From: an uncultured Croceitalea sp. | Lineage (GTDB): Bacteria; Bacteroidota; Bacteroidia; Flavobacteriales; Flavobacteriaceae | Assembly (NCBI GenBank): GCA_947494805.1 | Contig: CANLWK010000002.1 | Coordinates: 930,001 to 994,000 of the forward strand | Length of the DNA: 64,000 nt | Direction: 5' to 3' | Part shown: positions 25,995 through 35,896 of the stretch, piece by piece | How the letters are laid out: the number at the start of each line of letters is the position of its first letter | Position numbering within the stretch: position 1 is the first letter of the stretch | Made by a program: the position numbers and the translations under genes | The notes under the pieces: model-generated | What the model was told of the DNA's origin: nothing | The model's database searches: none | Seen by the model: the letters and a program-made list of their open reading frames with translations, nothing else

Positions 25995-28085
25995 TTGGCC
26001 AAAATAAATCCTACTTCCAACTATCTTGTTTTGAACTATAAACATGTTCTATTTCTTTTCATGTATGTAGTTTCCACATCACTTTTTGGTCAACGCGAAA
26101 GAATTGATAGTCTTGAAACGGCCATCGAAAATCACATAGCTTCACAACCTGAAATTTTTAAAGACTCTACCTATGTAGATTTGCTGTTGGCATTGGCCAG
26201 TGAGTATGAGTTCACCAAACCCGACAGCCTACTACTCCTTACAAAAAAAGCTATGGCAATCAGCAATGAAATGGGTTTTACACAAGGAAAGCAAAAAGCC
26301 CAGGTTTTAATGGGTTACTATTTTTCAGATATGGGAAGGCACAAACAGGCCTTGGTTCATTTTGAAAGAGCCTTAGGGTATGTCCGTTTATTGAACGATG
26401 CATCAAGTCAAGTTGACATACTTAATGATATAGGCTTGGAATATGCTTACAGCGGCAATTTTGAAGAGGCGCTTAAAAGCTATCTCCATGCGCTAGATGT
26501 TGTTGATCCAATAAAAGAGGACAATATGGTAAGCCTGGCCATATTGAATGAAAACATAGCGCACTTGTATCAAAGGCAAAACGAACCAAAAACCGCCTTG
26601 GCGTTCTACGAAAAAGCAAAAAAAATCAATGATCAAATTGGAGATGAGGTCAATTCGGCCATGTCTATGGTCAATCATGCCGAAGTACTTTCGAAGACCG
26701 GAGACCACCAAACGGCAATGTACCAAATCAATAAAAGCATTACGACCTTTGAAAAAGAAAAGATATATGAATGGCTTGCTTCTACCTATACGGTCAAGGG
26801 CAATATTTATCTGAATCAAAAAAAGTACAAATGGGCCATTTATTGGTTTGAGCAAGGTGCCATACTACACAAAGATTTAAAAGATGACCGAAGTAGACTT
26901 CAATTGTTCAATAGTATGTCACAGGCCTATCTTGGTATGCAAATGGACAGTCTAGCAAATAAATATGCCACCAAAGGTTTTGAAATTGCCACACATATCA
27001 AATCATTAGAAGGTATTGCCAATAGTTCAAAGACCTTGTACACCATCAACAACAAGAAGAATAATTATGAAGAAGCGCTTAAATTTCATGAGATTTATCA
27101 CAAAATCTCCGATTCTATTTCTCAAGATAAAAACAAGAAAGGGCTTGCACTCTTTAAGACAAAACTAAAATACGATCAGCAGAAAAAAGATTTGATGGTA
27201 CAGAATGAAAAAGAGCTAGCAAAGCAAAGAACATATTTTTACGTTGCAGCTGGTATCTTAGGTATCCTTTTGACTACCTTAATTCCATTGTACTTCAATC
27301 AAAAACGACAAAAAAAGTTGAATATTGAGCTTAAAGAAATAACCAAAAACCTAAAACAAAGAGAGTCAGAGCTGAACGGAATCAACAGGACGAAAGATAA
27401 ACTGTTCTCTATTATTGGGCATGACCTCAGAGGACCTATAGGAGCCCTGCAAGGTATTCTAAATCTCTTTTCTTCGGGGGACATGAGCAAAGATGGATTC
27501 TTAGCCTTTGTGCCAAAACTAAAGACCGATGTTGACCATACACTGTTTACCCTGAACAATCTATTGAGCTGGGGCCACGGACAAATGAACGGAACCCGAA
27601 CAAGGCCAAAAATTACTGCTTTGGACCATTTGGTAGAAAACAATATCAACTTATTATCGGAACTGGCAGCTAACAAATCGATTAAAATTAACAACGAACT
27701 ACCTGAAAGATTGATGGGATACACTGATGAAGACCAAATTGACATTGTTTTTAGAAACCTTATTAGCAATGCAATAAAGTTCACGCCAAAAAACGGTATG
27801 ATCACCATAGGAACCGAGGAAATGAGCGACCAATGGAAAATTATGATCAATGATACAGGAGTAGGCATGGATACCGAAGTACTTCAAAAAATATTCAAGG
27901 AGAATACCAATATGAGCACCTACGGCACGGATAATGAAAAAGGTACAGGACTTGGGCTCGCACTCTGTCATGAAATGGTAATCAATAATGGAGGCAAGAT
28001 TTGGGTCGAGAGCCTTCTAGGCAGTGGCTCAACATTTTACTTTACAGTTCCTAAAGTTGAAAAAAAGTATCGAGAGGCTAGCTGA
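25995..28085 (+). CDS. TPR sensor histidine kinase, array member 1
   Basis: 696 residues from TTG. Signal peptide (VLFLFMYVVSTSLFGQ), about seven TPR units at 45-400, one membrane segment at about 415-436 (FYVAAGILGILLTTLIPLYF), a coiled coil, then a HisKA-like helix with His476 in SIIGHDLRGPIGALQG and a HATPase domain (FRNLISNAIKFTP, MINDTGVGMD, EKGTGLGLALCHEM). No receiver or output domain follows and no response regulator is adjacent. The TTG is supported by equal length and equal residue numbering with three paralogs. The outside TPR part is the likely sensor. Signal and partner unknown. Confidence 0.93.
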   Translation: MAKINPTSNYLVLNYKHVLFLFMYVVSTSLFGQRERIDSLETAIENHIASQPEIFKDSTYVDLLLALASEYEFTKPDSLLLLTKKAMAISNEMGFTQGKQKAQVLMGYYFSDMGRHKQALVHFERALGYVRLLNDASSQVDILNDIGLEYAYSGNFEEALKSYLHALDVVDPIKEDNMVSLAILNENIAHLYQRQNEPKTALAFYEKAKKINDQIGDEVNSAMSMVNHAEVLSKTGDHQTAMYQINKSITTFEKEKIYEWLASTYTVKGNIYLNQKKYKWAIYWFEQGAILHKDLKDDRSRLQLFNSMSQAYLGMQMDSLANKYATKGFEIATHIKSLEGIANSSKTLYTINNKKNNYEEALKFHEIYHKISDSISQDKNKKGLALFKTKLKYDQQKKDLMVQNEKELAKQRTYFYVAAGILGILLTTLIPLYFNQKRQKKLNIELKEITKNLKQRESELNGINRTKDKLFSIIGHDLRGPIGALQGILNLFSSGDMSKDGFLAFVPKLKTDVDHTLFTLNNLLSWGHGQMNGTRTRPKITALDHLVENNINLLSELAANKSIKINNELPERLMGYTDEDQIDIVFRNLISNAIKFTPKNGMITIGTEEMSDQWKIMINDTGVGMDTEVLQKIFKENTNMSTYGTDNEKGTGLGLALCHEMVINNGGKIWVESLLGSGSTFYFTVPKVEKKYREAS

Positions 28086-28323
28086 TCTAAAAACTCCCGA
28101 AAGCGAACATTAAAGAATAGGGCCTCTTAAGGCCTCGACTATACCACCATACCGAAACAACGAGGCCACTGACCGATAACTTTCATTGTTTATACTTGAT
28201 GCTGGCAGTAAACCAGTGAACTTCAGATTACATTCTTTGTGGAATTTAATGGCCAAAAACAACCACATAAACTCGTTATGGATGGCAATGCATAAATTAT
28301 CCAAACCTCAAAATTCAAGAACG

Positions 28324-28388
28324 AAACATTTAAAAACCAGTTTTTTACAACAAATTTTAGTACAAGGAAAATCGGTGCCCTACTTTAG
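28324..28388 (+). promoter_or_regulatory. Shared kinase promoter, copy 2
   Basis: AAACATTTAAAAA at 28324, ACAACA at 28347, TTTTAG ending 28360, -7 box TACTTTAG at 28381-28388; TTG start 23 bases later. Offsets of 57 and 34 bp match copies 1 and 4. Confidence 0.6.
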
Positions 28389-28411
28389 AATTAAACATTA
28401 ACCATATACCA

Positions 28412-30502
28412 TTGTCAAAACTTCAGCACTGTCGTATTGTTTCTAGAGAAACAATACGAAACATTCTTTTCATATTCTTTATCCTTTATCTAGGCAATGT
28501 ATTTGCCCAGCAAGAGGCCATTGATAGTTTAGAGACCAAAATTGAAAAATACATCGCATCAAAACCCAAGACATATCGCGATTCCATTTACGTGGACATG
28601 TTGTTGGAAATTTCTATAAAGTATGAGTTCTACCGAGCCGATAGTTTATTGAGTATCTCAAAAAAAGTTATTGAAATCAGTGATGCTATCAATTACCCAA
28701 AAGGAACGTATCAAGGATTGAACAACATTGGCTACTACCATTCCAATCTAGGCGAGAACCATGAGGCCATTAACTATTTTAAAAAGGTACTCGACCTTGG
28801 TGCTGTTATGAACAATGATATGGTAAAAATTTACGCGCTAAATGACCTGGGGATGGAATATACGTTTGTCGGGGATATTGAAAATGCCCTTAAACATTTT
28901 CTCAAAGGTTTAGATGTTATCGATATTGAAAATAAGGAGCATTTAGGAATGTACTCCACACTGAACGGTAATATTGGCGAACTTTACGCCAGACAAGGAG
29001 ACTATAAAACAGCTGACAGTTTCTATCAAAAAGTATTGCGAAACGACCGACAACGAGGTGATGAGGTCAATACCGCAAAAAACCTGTCAACCCACGCGGC
29101 CATACTTTCAAAACTGGGCGAATATGAGAAAGCAATGTTCAACATCAACAGAAGCATAGCCGTCTTTGAAGAAAATAAAGAATATAGTTGGCTAGCCTAT
29201 GCTTACGGCGTAAAGGGAAGCGTTTACCAACATCAAAAAAAATATCAATGGGCACTCTATTGGTACGGCCAAAGCGAAACCGTTCATAAAAACCTGGAAG
29301 ATAATCGTTCGCAAATCGACTTGAAAAACGCAATTGCAACAGCACATCTTGAGCTAAATCAAGATAGTGAGGCCCTAAGCTACGCCAACGATGCCTATAA
29401 TATAGCGCAAAAATTGAACTCACTGAAGGGCTCAATGAATGCTGCAAAAATCCTCTTTGAAATCAACAAGAAACGAAAAGAATACAAAAATGCGCTTGCG
29501 TACCACGAAGAATTTCAAAAAATATCAGACTCACTATCACAAGATGGGGTAAAAAAAAGTCTGTCATTGTTAAAAACAAAAATTGCCTACGATCAACAAA
29601 AAAAGAACCTCATCGAAACCAACGAAAAAAAATTGGCCAAGCAACGCAGCCTAATTTATATTTCAACTATTATACTGACCATTTTGCTCGCAACACTTAT
29701 TCCTTTGTACATCAATCAAAAAAGGCTTAGATACCTGAACAACCAACTAACAAAAAGTACGGCCAATCTAGAAAGGCGACGAGCCGAGCTCAACGAACTC
29801 AACCGGACCAAAGACAAACTGTTCTCAATAATTGGGCATGATCTTAGAGGTCCGATAGGGGCACTACAGGGAGCATTAAAGCTTTTCACTTCTGGGGAAC
29901 TGGACAAAGACGACTTCTTAAACTTTGTCCCAAAACTAAAAACAGATGTTGACCATACCCTTTTCACGCTTAACAACTTACTTACTTGGGGCCATAGCCA
30001 AATGAATGGAACCAAAACAAGACCGAAAGTAACCTCAATAGGCAATTTGGTTGACAACAACATAAATTTGCTGAACGAGCTTGCCGCAGCTAAATCCATA
30101 AAAATAGTGAACCAACTGCCTGAAAAATCGGTCGCCCTTATCGACCAGGATCAAATTGACCTGGTATTAAGAAACTTGATCAGCAATGCCATAAAGTTTA
30201 CACCCAAAAACGGACTCATTACCATTGGAGCCCAGTCCAACAAAAACAATTGGCAAATAATGGTAAAGGATACTGGTGTAGGAATCGACAAAAAAACCAT
30301 AGAGAATATATTCGATGATGTAAAAACTACCTCGACCTATGGCACCAACAATGAAAAGGGAACGGGTCTGGGGCTATCGTTATGCCATGAAATGGTCATC
30401 AATAATGGTGGTGAAATATGGGTTGAGAGCGTTCCAAAAAGCGGATCAACATTCTTCTTTACTGTACAGAAAGTAGAACAGAAACTTAAAAAAGCCAGCT
30501 GA
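28412..30502 (+). CDS. TPR sensor histidine kinase, array member 2
   Basis: 696 residues from TTG 28412. No ATG or GTG, and no other TTG, occurs in frame before the mature protein begins, so TTG is required for the signal peptide (ILFIFFILYLGNVFAQ). TPR units at about 45-400, membrane segment at about 415-435 (LIYISTIILTILLATLIPLY), His476 in SIIGHDLRGPIGALQG, HATPase motifs LRNLISNAIKFTP, VKDTGVGID and EKGTGLGLSLCHEM. The four members align without gaps over the landmarks checked. Intergenic space to member 1 is 326 bp. Confidence 0.93.
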   Translation: MSKLQHCRIVSRETIRNILFIFFILYLGNVFAQQEAIDSLETKIEKYIASKPKTYRDSIYVDMLLEISIKYEFYRADSLLSISKKVIEISDAINYPKGTYQGLNNIGYYHSNLGENHEAINYFKKVLDLGAVMNNDMVKIYALNDLGMEYTFVGDIENALKHFLKGLDVIDIENKEHLGMYSTLNGNIGELYARQGDYKTADSFYQKVLRNDRQRGDEVNTAKNLSTHAAILSKLGEYEKAMFNINRSIAVFEENKEYSWLAYAYGVKGSVYQHQKKYQWALYWYGQSETVHKNLEDNRSQIDLKNAIATAHLELNQDSEALSYANDAYNIAQKLNSLKGSMNAAKILFEINKKRKEYKNALAYHEEFQKISDSLSQDGVKKSLSLLKTKIAYDQQKKNLIETNEKKLAKQRSLIYISTIILTILLATLIPLYINQKRLRYLNNQLTKSTANLERRRAELNELNRTKDKLFSIIGHDLRGPIGALQGALKLFTSGELDKDDFLNFVPKLKTDVDHTLFTLNNLLTWGHSQMNGTKTRPKVTSIGNLVDNNINLLNELAAAKSIKIVNQLPEKSVALIDQDQIDLVLRNLISNAIKFTPKNGLITIGAQSNKNNWQIMVKDTGVGIDKKTIENIFDDVKTTSTYGTNNEKGTGLGLSLCHEMVINNGGEIWVESVPKSGSTFFFTVQKVEQKLKKAS

Positions 30503-30578
30503 CCCAATTATTGTTTACCATAGTCTTTTAAGCCTAAAATCATTTCCAGCACCATTATTGCAATTTTTGACTTCAAAG

Positions 30579-30618
30579 AGACCTCTTATTTAAAAACAGA
30601 ATTTTGATTAAGAGGTCT
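30579..30618 (+). terminator. Possible terminator after kinase member 2
   Basis: Ten-pair stem AGACCTCTTA / TAAGAGGTCT with a 20-base loop, about 75 bases after the stop; only a short T run follows, so termination may be incomplete. Confidence 0.5.
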
Positions 30619-30683
30619 TTACGCTGATGGGCTTTGGGTAATACAAATCTTCAGTATCACGTATTGACTTCTTCAAGGCTTTT

Positions 30684-30765
30684 ACAAAAAACTATAGCCG
30701 ACGGCCGTGCATTCATTTAATTCTTAAATTATAAATTCTAAAGTAAGGGGTAGCCATTACTTTTG
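30684..30765 (+). promoter_or_regulatory. Kinase member 3 promoter region (diverged copy)
   Basis: ACAAAA at 30684 followed 34 bp later by TAATTCTT (30718-30725), a degraded form of the shared layout. A full -7 box TACTTTTG lies further down at 30758-30765, 42 bases before the TTG start, and is the more likely active promoter. Confidence 0.45.
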
Positions 30766-30807
30766 TAGTCTACTATTATAGCAAACGCTAACATTAACCG
30801 TATACCA

Positions 30808-32898
30808 TTGAAAACCAAAAATCATATGAACTCGGCAACTCGGAGTATTAAGTTGTACTTTTTATGTGCACTGACTTTGATAGTTACAGTTAGATTGTGT
30901 GCACAACAACAGGCCATAGATAGTCTTAACCGTGTTCTAAAAGAATATGTTCAAGATAACCCAGCCCATTCTAAAGACTCGACCTATGTCAAAGTTTTGT
31001 TGGATTTGGCTGAAAACTATGAATTCGTAAAAGCGGATAGTCTTTCATATTTATCTGAGAAAGCGCTAAAACTAAGTACACAAATTGGGTTTTTGAACGG
31101 CCAACGAAGGTCGCTCACTTTAATCGGCTACTATTATTCGGACTTAGGTATGCACCAAAAGGCTATTAGTAATTTCAATAAGGCATTGAACTACGCCAAT
31201 CAACAAAATGATACCCGAAACAAAGTAGCTTTACTTAACGATTTAGGGGCAGAGCATACCTACCTTGGTGACTTTGAAAAAGCTTTAAAGAGTTTTTTAA
31301 ATTCTTTGGATGTTGTTCAAAGCATAAAAGAGACTGATAAGTTTAGGGTGGCCATTTTATACGAAAACATCGCACACTTATATTTTAGGCAGAACGATTT
31401 GAAGACGGCCCTCGATTTTTACGAAAAAGTAAAAGTAATCAATGATGAAATTGAAGACGAAACCAACTCCGCCTTTGCTAAGGTCAGTCATGCAGCTATA
31501 CTTTCAAAATTAGGGAATCATGTAAAGGCAATGTCTTTTATAAATCAAAGTATAGCGGTCTTTGAGAAACAAAACGCTACACATGGGCTAGAATTTGCTT
31601 ACACCGAGAAAGGCACCATCTATTTAAATCAAAACCTATACAAACAGGCTTTGGTTTGGTATGAAAAAAGTCAAATTCTAAATGAACAGCTGCAAGAAGA
31701 TAGAGGGCGTATGAGTTTGTTTAATGGAATGGCCAGGGCCTATTTCGGTATGGGCAATTATCGCACTGCCACAGAATATGCCAAAAAAGCGTATGGAATA
31801 GCTCAAAAGATAAAATCATTAAGAGGCAAAATGAGCTGTGCCCAAACCCTTTTCAAGATTTACAAAAAAAATCAAAACTATAAAGAAGCCCTACAGTTTC
31901 ATGAAGAATACCAAAAAATTTCCGATTCGCTATCGAGAGATAGAAACAAGCATAGCCTTTCACTTTTAAAAACACAACTAGAGCACGAACAACAGAAGAA
32001 AGATTTATTACTCGACAATGAAAAGAAACTAGCAAGACAACGGACTTACGTTTACGCTTCACTGGTTATTCTTGGTATTCTTTTTGCTACATTGATTCCA
32101 CTATATATTAATCATCAAAAGCAAAAAAAGCTTAATATCAAACTAGCAAATAGCACTTCAGAGCTTAGAAAACGTGAATCAGAATTGAGTGCAATAAATA
32201 ATACCAAAGACAAGTTGTTTTCAATTATTGGTCATGACCTTAAAGCGCCTATGGGCGCACTACAAGCAGGACTTAAACTCCTTACCTCTGGTGAGATTAA
32301 CAAGAAAAACTTTTTAAGATACGTTCCTAAATTGAAGGCCGAGGTTGACTACACCTTGTTCACTTTGAACAATTTGCTCTTATGGGGGTTTGACCAAATG
32401 AATGGAACAAAAACCCGACCCAGATTGACATCTTTGTCGACACTGATTGATAATAACATCAACCTATTATCAGAAGTTGCTGCATCAAAATCAATTAAAA
32501 TAACGAAACAGTTACCTGAAAATCTTATCGGTTACTTAGATGAAGATCAAATTGATCTGGTCATAAGAAACCTTATTAGCAATTCCATAAAGTTCACACC
32601 AGTAAATGGCATAATTACCATAAATGCAGAGGCTGAAGACGCATATTGGAAAATAATGGTCAGTGATACAGGTATGGGTATTGACAAGCATCAACTAGAT
32701 AAAATATTCAGCGGCAACACCAACATAACGACCCAAGGGACAAATAATGAAAAAGGGACTGGACTGGGGCTATCATTATGTAAAGAAATGGTACTCAAGA
32801 ATAAAGGCCTAATATGGGTTGAAAGTACACCAAAAAAAGGTTCAACTTTCTTTTTTACCGTCCCGAAAGAAGAAGAGACCTATATGGAGGCCTGCTAA
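30808..32898 (+). CDS. TPR sensor histidine kinase, array member 3
   Basis: 696 residues from TTG 30808; an ATG at codon 7 is possible but would break the equal lengths. Signal peptide (YFLCALTLIVTVRLCAQQ), TPR units, membrane segment (TYVYASLVILGILFATLIPL), His476 in SIIGHDLKAPMGALQA, HATPase motifs IRNLISNSIKFTP, VSDTGMGID, EKGTGLGLSLCKEM. The H-box neighbourhood and N-box differ slightly from members 1, 2 and 4, and it is the only one with a diverged promoter. No partner regulator nearby. Confidence 0.93.
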   Translation: MKTKNHMNSATRSIKLYFLCALTLIVTVRLCAQQQAIDSLNRVLKEYVQDNPAHSKDSTYVKVLLDLAENYEFVKADSLSYLSEKALKLSTQIGFLNGQRRSLTLIGYYYSDLGMHQKAISNFNKALNYANQQNDTRNKVALLNDLGAEHTYLGDFEKALKSFLNSLDVVQSIKETDKFRVAILYENIAHLYFRQNDLKTALDFYEKVKVINDEIEDETNSAFAKVSHAAILSKLGNHVKAMSFINQSIAVFEKQNATHGLEFAYTEKGTIYLNQNLYKQALVWYEKSQILNEQLQEDRGRMSLFNGMARAYFGMGNYRTATEYAKKAYGIAQKIKSLRGKMSCAQTLFKIYKKNQNYKEALQFHEEYQKISDSLSRDRNKHSLSLLKTQLEHEQQKKDLLLDNEKKLARQRTYVYASLVILGILFATLIPLYINHQKQKKLNIKLANSTSELRKRESELSAINNTKDKLFSIIGHDLKAPMGALQAGLKLLTSGEINKKNFLRYVPKLKAEVDYTLFTLNNLLLWGFDQMNGTKTRPRLTSLSTLIDNNINLLSEVAASKSIKITKQLPENLIGYLDEDQIDLVIRNLISNSIKFTPVNGIITINAEAEDAYWKIMVSDTGMGIDKHQLDKIFSGNTNITTQGTNNEKGTGLGLSLCKEMVLKNKGLIWVESTPKKGSTFFFTVPKEEETYMEAC

Positions 32899-32996
32899 CC
32901 GTTCTTATCGACTATTCTTTTGCAGCACCCTCAAACCAGTTTCGGCCATTAATATAGATCAAGCCAAAGTTTTAAGAAATACACCCTGCAAGGCCG

Positions 32997-33061
32997 AAAC
33001 ACACAAAAATATCCTTTATACAACATTTTTTAGTGTTCAACGTCATTCTCGATTAGTTTTA
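32997..33061 (+). promoter_or_regulatory. Shared kinase promoter, copy 4
   Basis: AAACACACAAAAA at 32997, ACAACA at 33020, TTTTAG ending 33033 and -7 box TAGTTTTA at 33054-33061; TTG start 25 bases later. Same 57- and 34-bp offsets as copies 1 and 2. Confidence 0.6.
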
Positions 33062-33086
33062 AAGAACCATTAACTATTGTATTACT

Positions 33087-35177
33087 TTGAAACTAACACT
33101 ATTCCAACGCAATTTGGTGCTTTCAGATTGGGGGCATCTCTTTCTACTGTTTCTGTTTTTCAATTCGTCGACACTTTATTCCCAGCATAAGGATATTGAA
33201 AAACTCGAAGACGAAATTGAGGCGACCCTAAGAAGCAAAAATCAAAAGAATAAAGATTCCATTCATGCAGATTTGCTCATCACATTGGGTCGTAGGTACT
33301 TATACATAAATCTTGATAGCTTATTGATCCATTCAACAAAAGCTTTAGAAATTTCACGCCACAATGATTATGACGAATTGGAGTCAAAAGCATTAATGGG
33401 AATTGCGCTCTACCACTCAGGCAGTGGAAGACACAAAAAAGCGATTGCTATTTTGAAAAAGGTTAAAACCATATTGGATAACACCACGAACAATGATCTA
33501 AAGGTAATCTTATGGAAGTATCTAGGATGGGAAAATACATATATCGGTGATTATGGCAGTGCTCTTGAAAGTTATTTGAAAGGGTTGGATATTGCAAATA
33601 GAGCGAAGAAAAAGAACATTTACGAAATCTCGAATATCAACGAAAACATTGCCCAACTTTATATAGAACAAGAAGAATATCAAACAGCCCTACTCTTCTA
33701 CGAAAAGGTCAAAAAGATCAACACGAACATTGACAATAAGGATTACAACGCTCAGACATTAAGTAATTTGGCAAACCTTTATACACAAATAAATGATTAT
33801 GGGAACGCTACATTCAATATCAATCAGGCCATAGGTGTTTTTGAAGAAAATAAAAACCACGAATGGCTATCGTATAGCTACTTGATCAAAGGAAACATTT
33901 ATCTTAAGCAGAAAAAATACAAGTGGGCCATTTATTGGTATGGTCAAAGTGAAATGATTCATAAAAAACTGGATGACCAACGAGCCAAAGCCGATATTTT
34001 TTGTGGATTGGCAGCGTCTTACCTTGGTATTGGCTCAGACAGTTTATCCCAAGCCTATGCAATTCGTGCCTACAATATCTCAATAAAAATCAATGCGCTG
34101 CACGGCCATAAGCAAAGTTCTGAAATCCTATACAAGATTTACAAAAAGCAAAAAGACTATAAACGAGCACTATCTTATCATGAAATTTTTCAAAAGACCA
34201 CAGACTCTTTAGAACGCGAAGAAAACCAAAAGAGCCTTGTACTTCTTAAAACAAAATTAAACTACGACCAGCAAAAAAAGGATCTCATGGCAACGAATGA
34301 AAAGAAGTTGGCCAAACAGCGTAGTTTTATTTATGTTTCGGTGATTGTACTAACTATTCTATTGGCAACACTCATACCTTTGTACATCAACCAAAAGAAA
34401 CTAAAAAAACTAAATAGAAAACTCAAAGAAAGCACCAACAAACTGGAGCAGCGTCAAACGGAGCTCAATGAAATAAATAATACCAAGGATAAACTGTTCT
34501 CCATTATCGGCCACGATCTCAAGGGGCCAATTGGTGCGCTACAGAGTGTCTTAAAACTGTTTACATCAAAAGAAATTGGCGAAGAAGACTTCTTGGGCTT
34601 TGTACCCAAGTTAAAAACCGATGTGGATTATACCCTATTTACTTTGAACAATCTACTTACATGGGGGTATTCACAAATGAACGGAACCAAGACCAGGCCG
34701 AAAGTGACCTCTTTATCAATATTGGTAGATAACAGTGTTAACCTATTATCTGAAGTTGCAGCCAGCAAATCAATAAAAATTGTCAAGCGGTTACCCGAAA
34801 ATCTTAGCTGTTATGTTGACGAAGACCAAATAGATCTGGTCATCAGAAACCTTATCAGCAATGCCATCAAGTTTACGCCTAAAAATGGTCTGATTACCGT
34901 TGGGGCCCAAGCTGACGAGAATTACTGGAAAGTTATAGTGAACGATACCGGTGTAGGTATGGACGACCGCACTATTGCAGAATTATTTAGTGACAATACC
35001 AATACAACGACGTACGGAACAAACAATGAAAAGGGAACCGGATTGGGCCTTTCACTATGCAGGGAGATGATTACGAACAACCGAGGTAAAATATGGGTAG
35101 AAAGCACCCCTAAAAAGGGTTCTACCTTTTACTTTACACTGCCCAAAGTACAAAAGAAATATAAAAAAGCCGGCTAG
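33087..35177 (+). CDS. TPR sensor histidine kinase, array member 4
   Basis: 696 residues from TTG 33087; no ATG in frame precedes the signal peptide (LFLLFLFFNSSTLYSQ). TPR units at about 45-400, membrane segment (FIYVSVIVLTILLATLIPLY), His476 in SIIGHDLKGPIGALQS, HATPase motifs IRNLISNAIKFTP, VNDTGVGMD, EKGTGLGLSLCREM. The stop codon overlaps the convergent bshB1 stop by four bases at a CTAG. The C-terminal kinase half is visibly more conserved among the four than the TPR half, consistent with diverging sensing and shared output. Confidence 0.93.
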   Translation: MKLTLFQRNLVLSDWGHLFLLFLFFNSSTLYSQHKDIEKLEDEIEATLRSKNQKNKDSIHADLLITLGRRYLYINLDSLLIHSTKALEISRHNDYDELESKALMGIALYHSGSGRHKKAIAILKKVKTILDNTTNNDLKVILWKYLGWENTYIGDYGSALESYLKGLDIANRAKKKNIYEISNINENIAQLYIEQEEYQTALLFYEKVKKINTNIDNKDYNAQTLSNLANLYTQINDYGNATFNINQAIGVFEENKNHEWLSYSYLIKGNIYLKQKKYKWAIYWYGQSEMIHKKLDDQRAKADIFCGLAASYLGIGSDSLSQAYAIRAYNISIKINALHGHKQSSEILYKIYKKQKDYKRALSYHEIFQKTTDSLEREENQKSLVLLKTKLNYDQQKKDLMATNEKKLAKQRSFIYVSVIVLTILLATLIPLYINQKKLKKLNRKLKESTNKLEQRQTELNEINNTKDKLFSIIGHDLKGPIGALQSVLKLFTSKEIGEEDFLGFVPKLKTDVDYTLFTLNNLLTWGYSQMNGTKTRPKVTSLSILVDNSVNLLSEVAASKSIKIVKRLPENLSCYVDEDQIDLVIRNLISNAIKFTPKNGLITVGAQADENYWKVIVNDTGVGMDDRTIAELFSDNTNTTTYGTNNEKGTGLGLSLCREMITNNRGKIWVESTPKKGSTFYFTLPKVQKKYKKAG

Positions 35178-35896
35178 ATAAGCTTATCTAAGTTATCCAC
35201 TGCAATATAGCGCTCAACTGTGAAACCTTCAGCATAATCAACCCCGACCAACCTACCCAGGTCACGGGCACGATAGTTGATACTATCTATAAAGTTCTTA
35301 CTACTGATAGGGGTTTCGGGTTCATCGCTATTTGGGTCGAAAAACTGGGAACTGTAGGCCAAAATAGCTTCTGTCTTTTTACTAATAAACCCAGAGATAT
35401 CGACCACAAAATCAGGTTCTAAATTTTTCCATTGAATATAATGATAGACCAATTTCGGCCGCCAAGGTTGCTGCCAGTTTTCTGCACCATCTTCTTTAGT
35501 ATCTATTTTGACCAAACCGCTTAAAAAACAGGCATCACTGACCAACTTTGAGCCTTTGCCATGATCAATATGGCGATCATCGATGGAATTGCACAGTACA
35601 ATTTCAGGTTGGTACTTGCGTACCATACGTATGATTTCTAACTGGTGTTCTCTATCGTTAGTAAAAAATCCATCAGCAAATTCAAGGTTTTCACGAACGG
35701 TAACACCTAAAATCACCGCAGCTTTTGTAGATTCTTTATCGCGAATCTCAGCTGTACCCCGAGTACCCAACTCGCCTCGTGTCAAATCAACGATCCCAAC
35801 CCTTTTGCCATTGGCAATTTCCTTTGCAATGGTACCGCCAGCACCTAATTCGGCATCATCAGGATGCGCACCAAATACTAGTATATCTAACTTCAT
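35174..35896 (-). CDS. bshB1: Bacillithiol biosynthesis deacetylase BshB1
   Basis: 240-residue LmbE/PIG-L deacetylase. Zinc-site motif GAHPDDAELGAGGT at about 9-22, LTRGELGTRGT, DRHIDHGKGSKL with the second His ligand. This signature is that of BshB1, which removes acetate from GlcNAc-malate in bacillithiol synthesis. The ATG overlaps the stop codon of the upstream sulfur gene (TAATG), so the two are translated in tandem. Confidence 0.93.
   Translation of the reverse strand: MKLDILVFGAHPDDAELGAGGTIAKEIANGKRVGIVDLTRGELGTRGTAEIRDKESTKAAVILGVTVRENLEFADGFFTNDREHQLEIIRMVRKYQPEIVLCNSIDDRHIDHGKGSKLVSDACFLSGLVKIDTKEDGAENWQQPWRPKLVYHYIQWKNLEPDFVVDISGFISKKTEAILAYSSQFFDPNSDEPETPISSKNFIDSINYRARDLGRLVGVDYAEGFTVERYIAVDNLDKLI

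Noticed and set aside
28186-28401. A 71-codon frame just before kinase 2
   Set aside because: It covers the conserved promoter elements, has no domain or start signal, and has no counterpart before the other kinases.
25995-35177. The four-gene array as a mobile element or recent unedited repeat
   Set aside because: Nucleotide sequences have diverged widely, and no transposase, terminal repeats or target duplication is visible.
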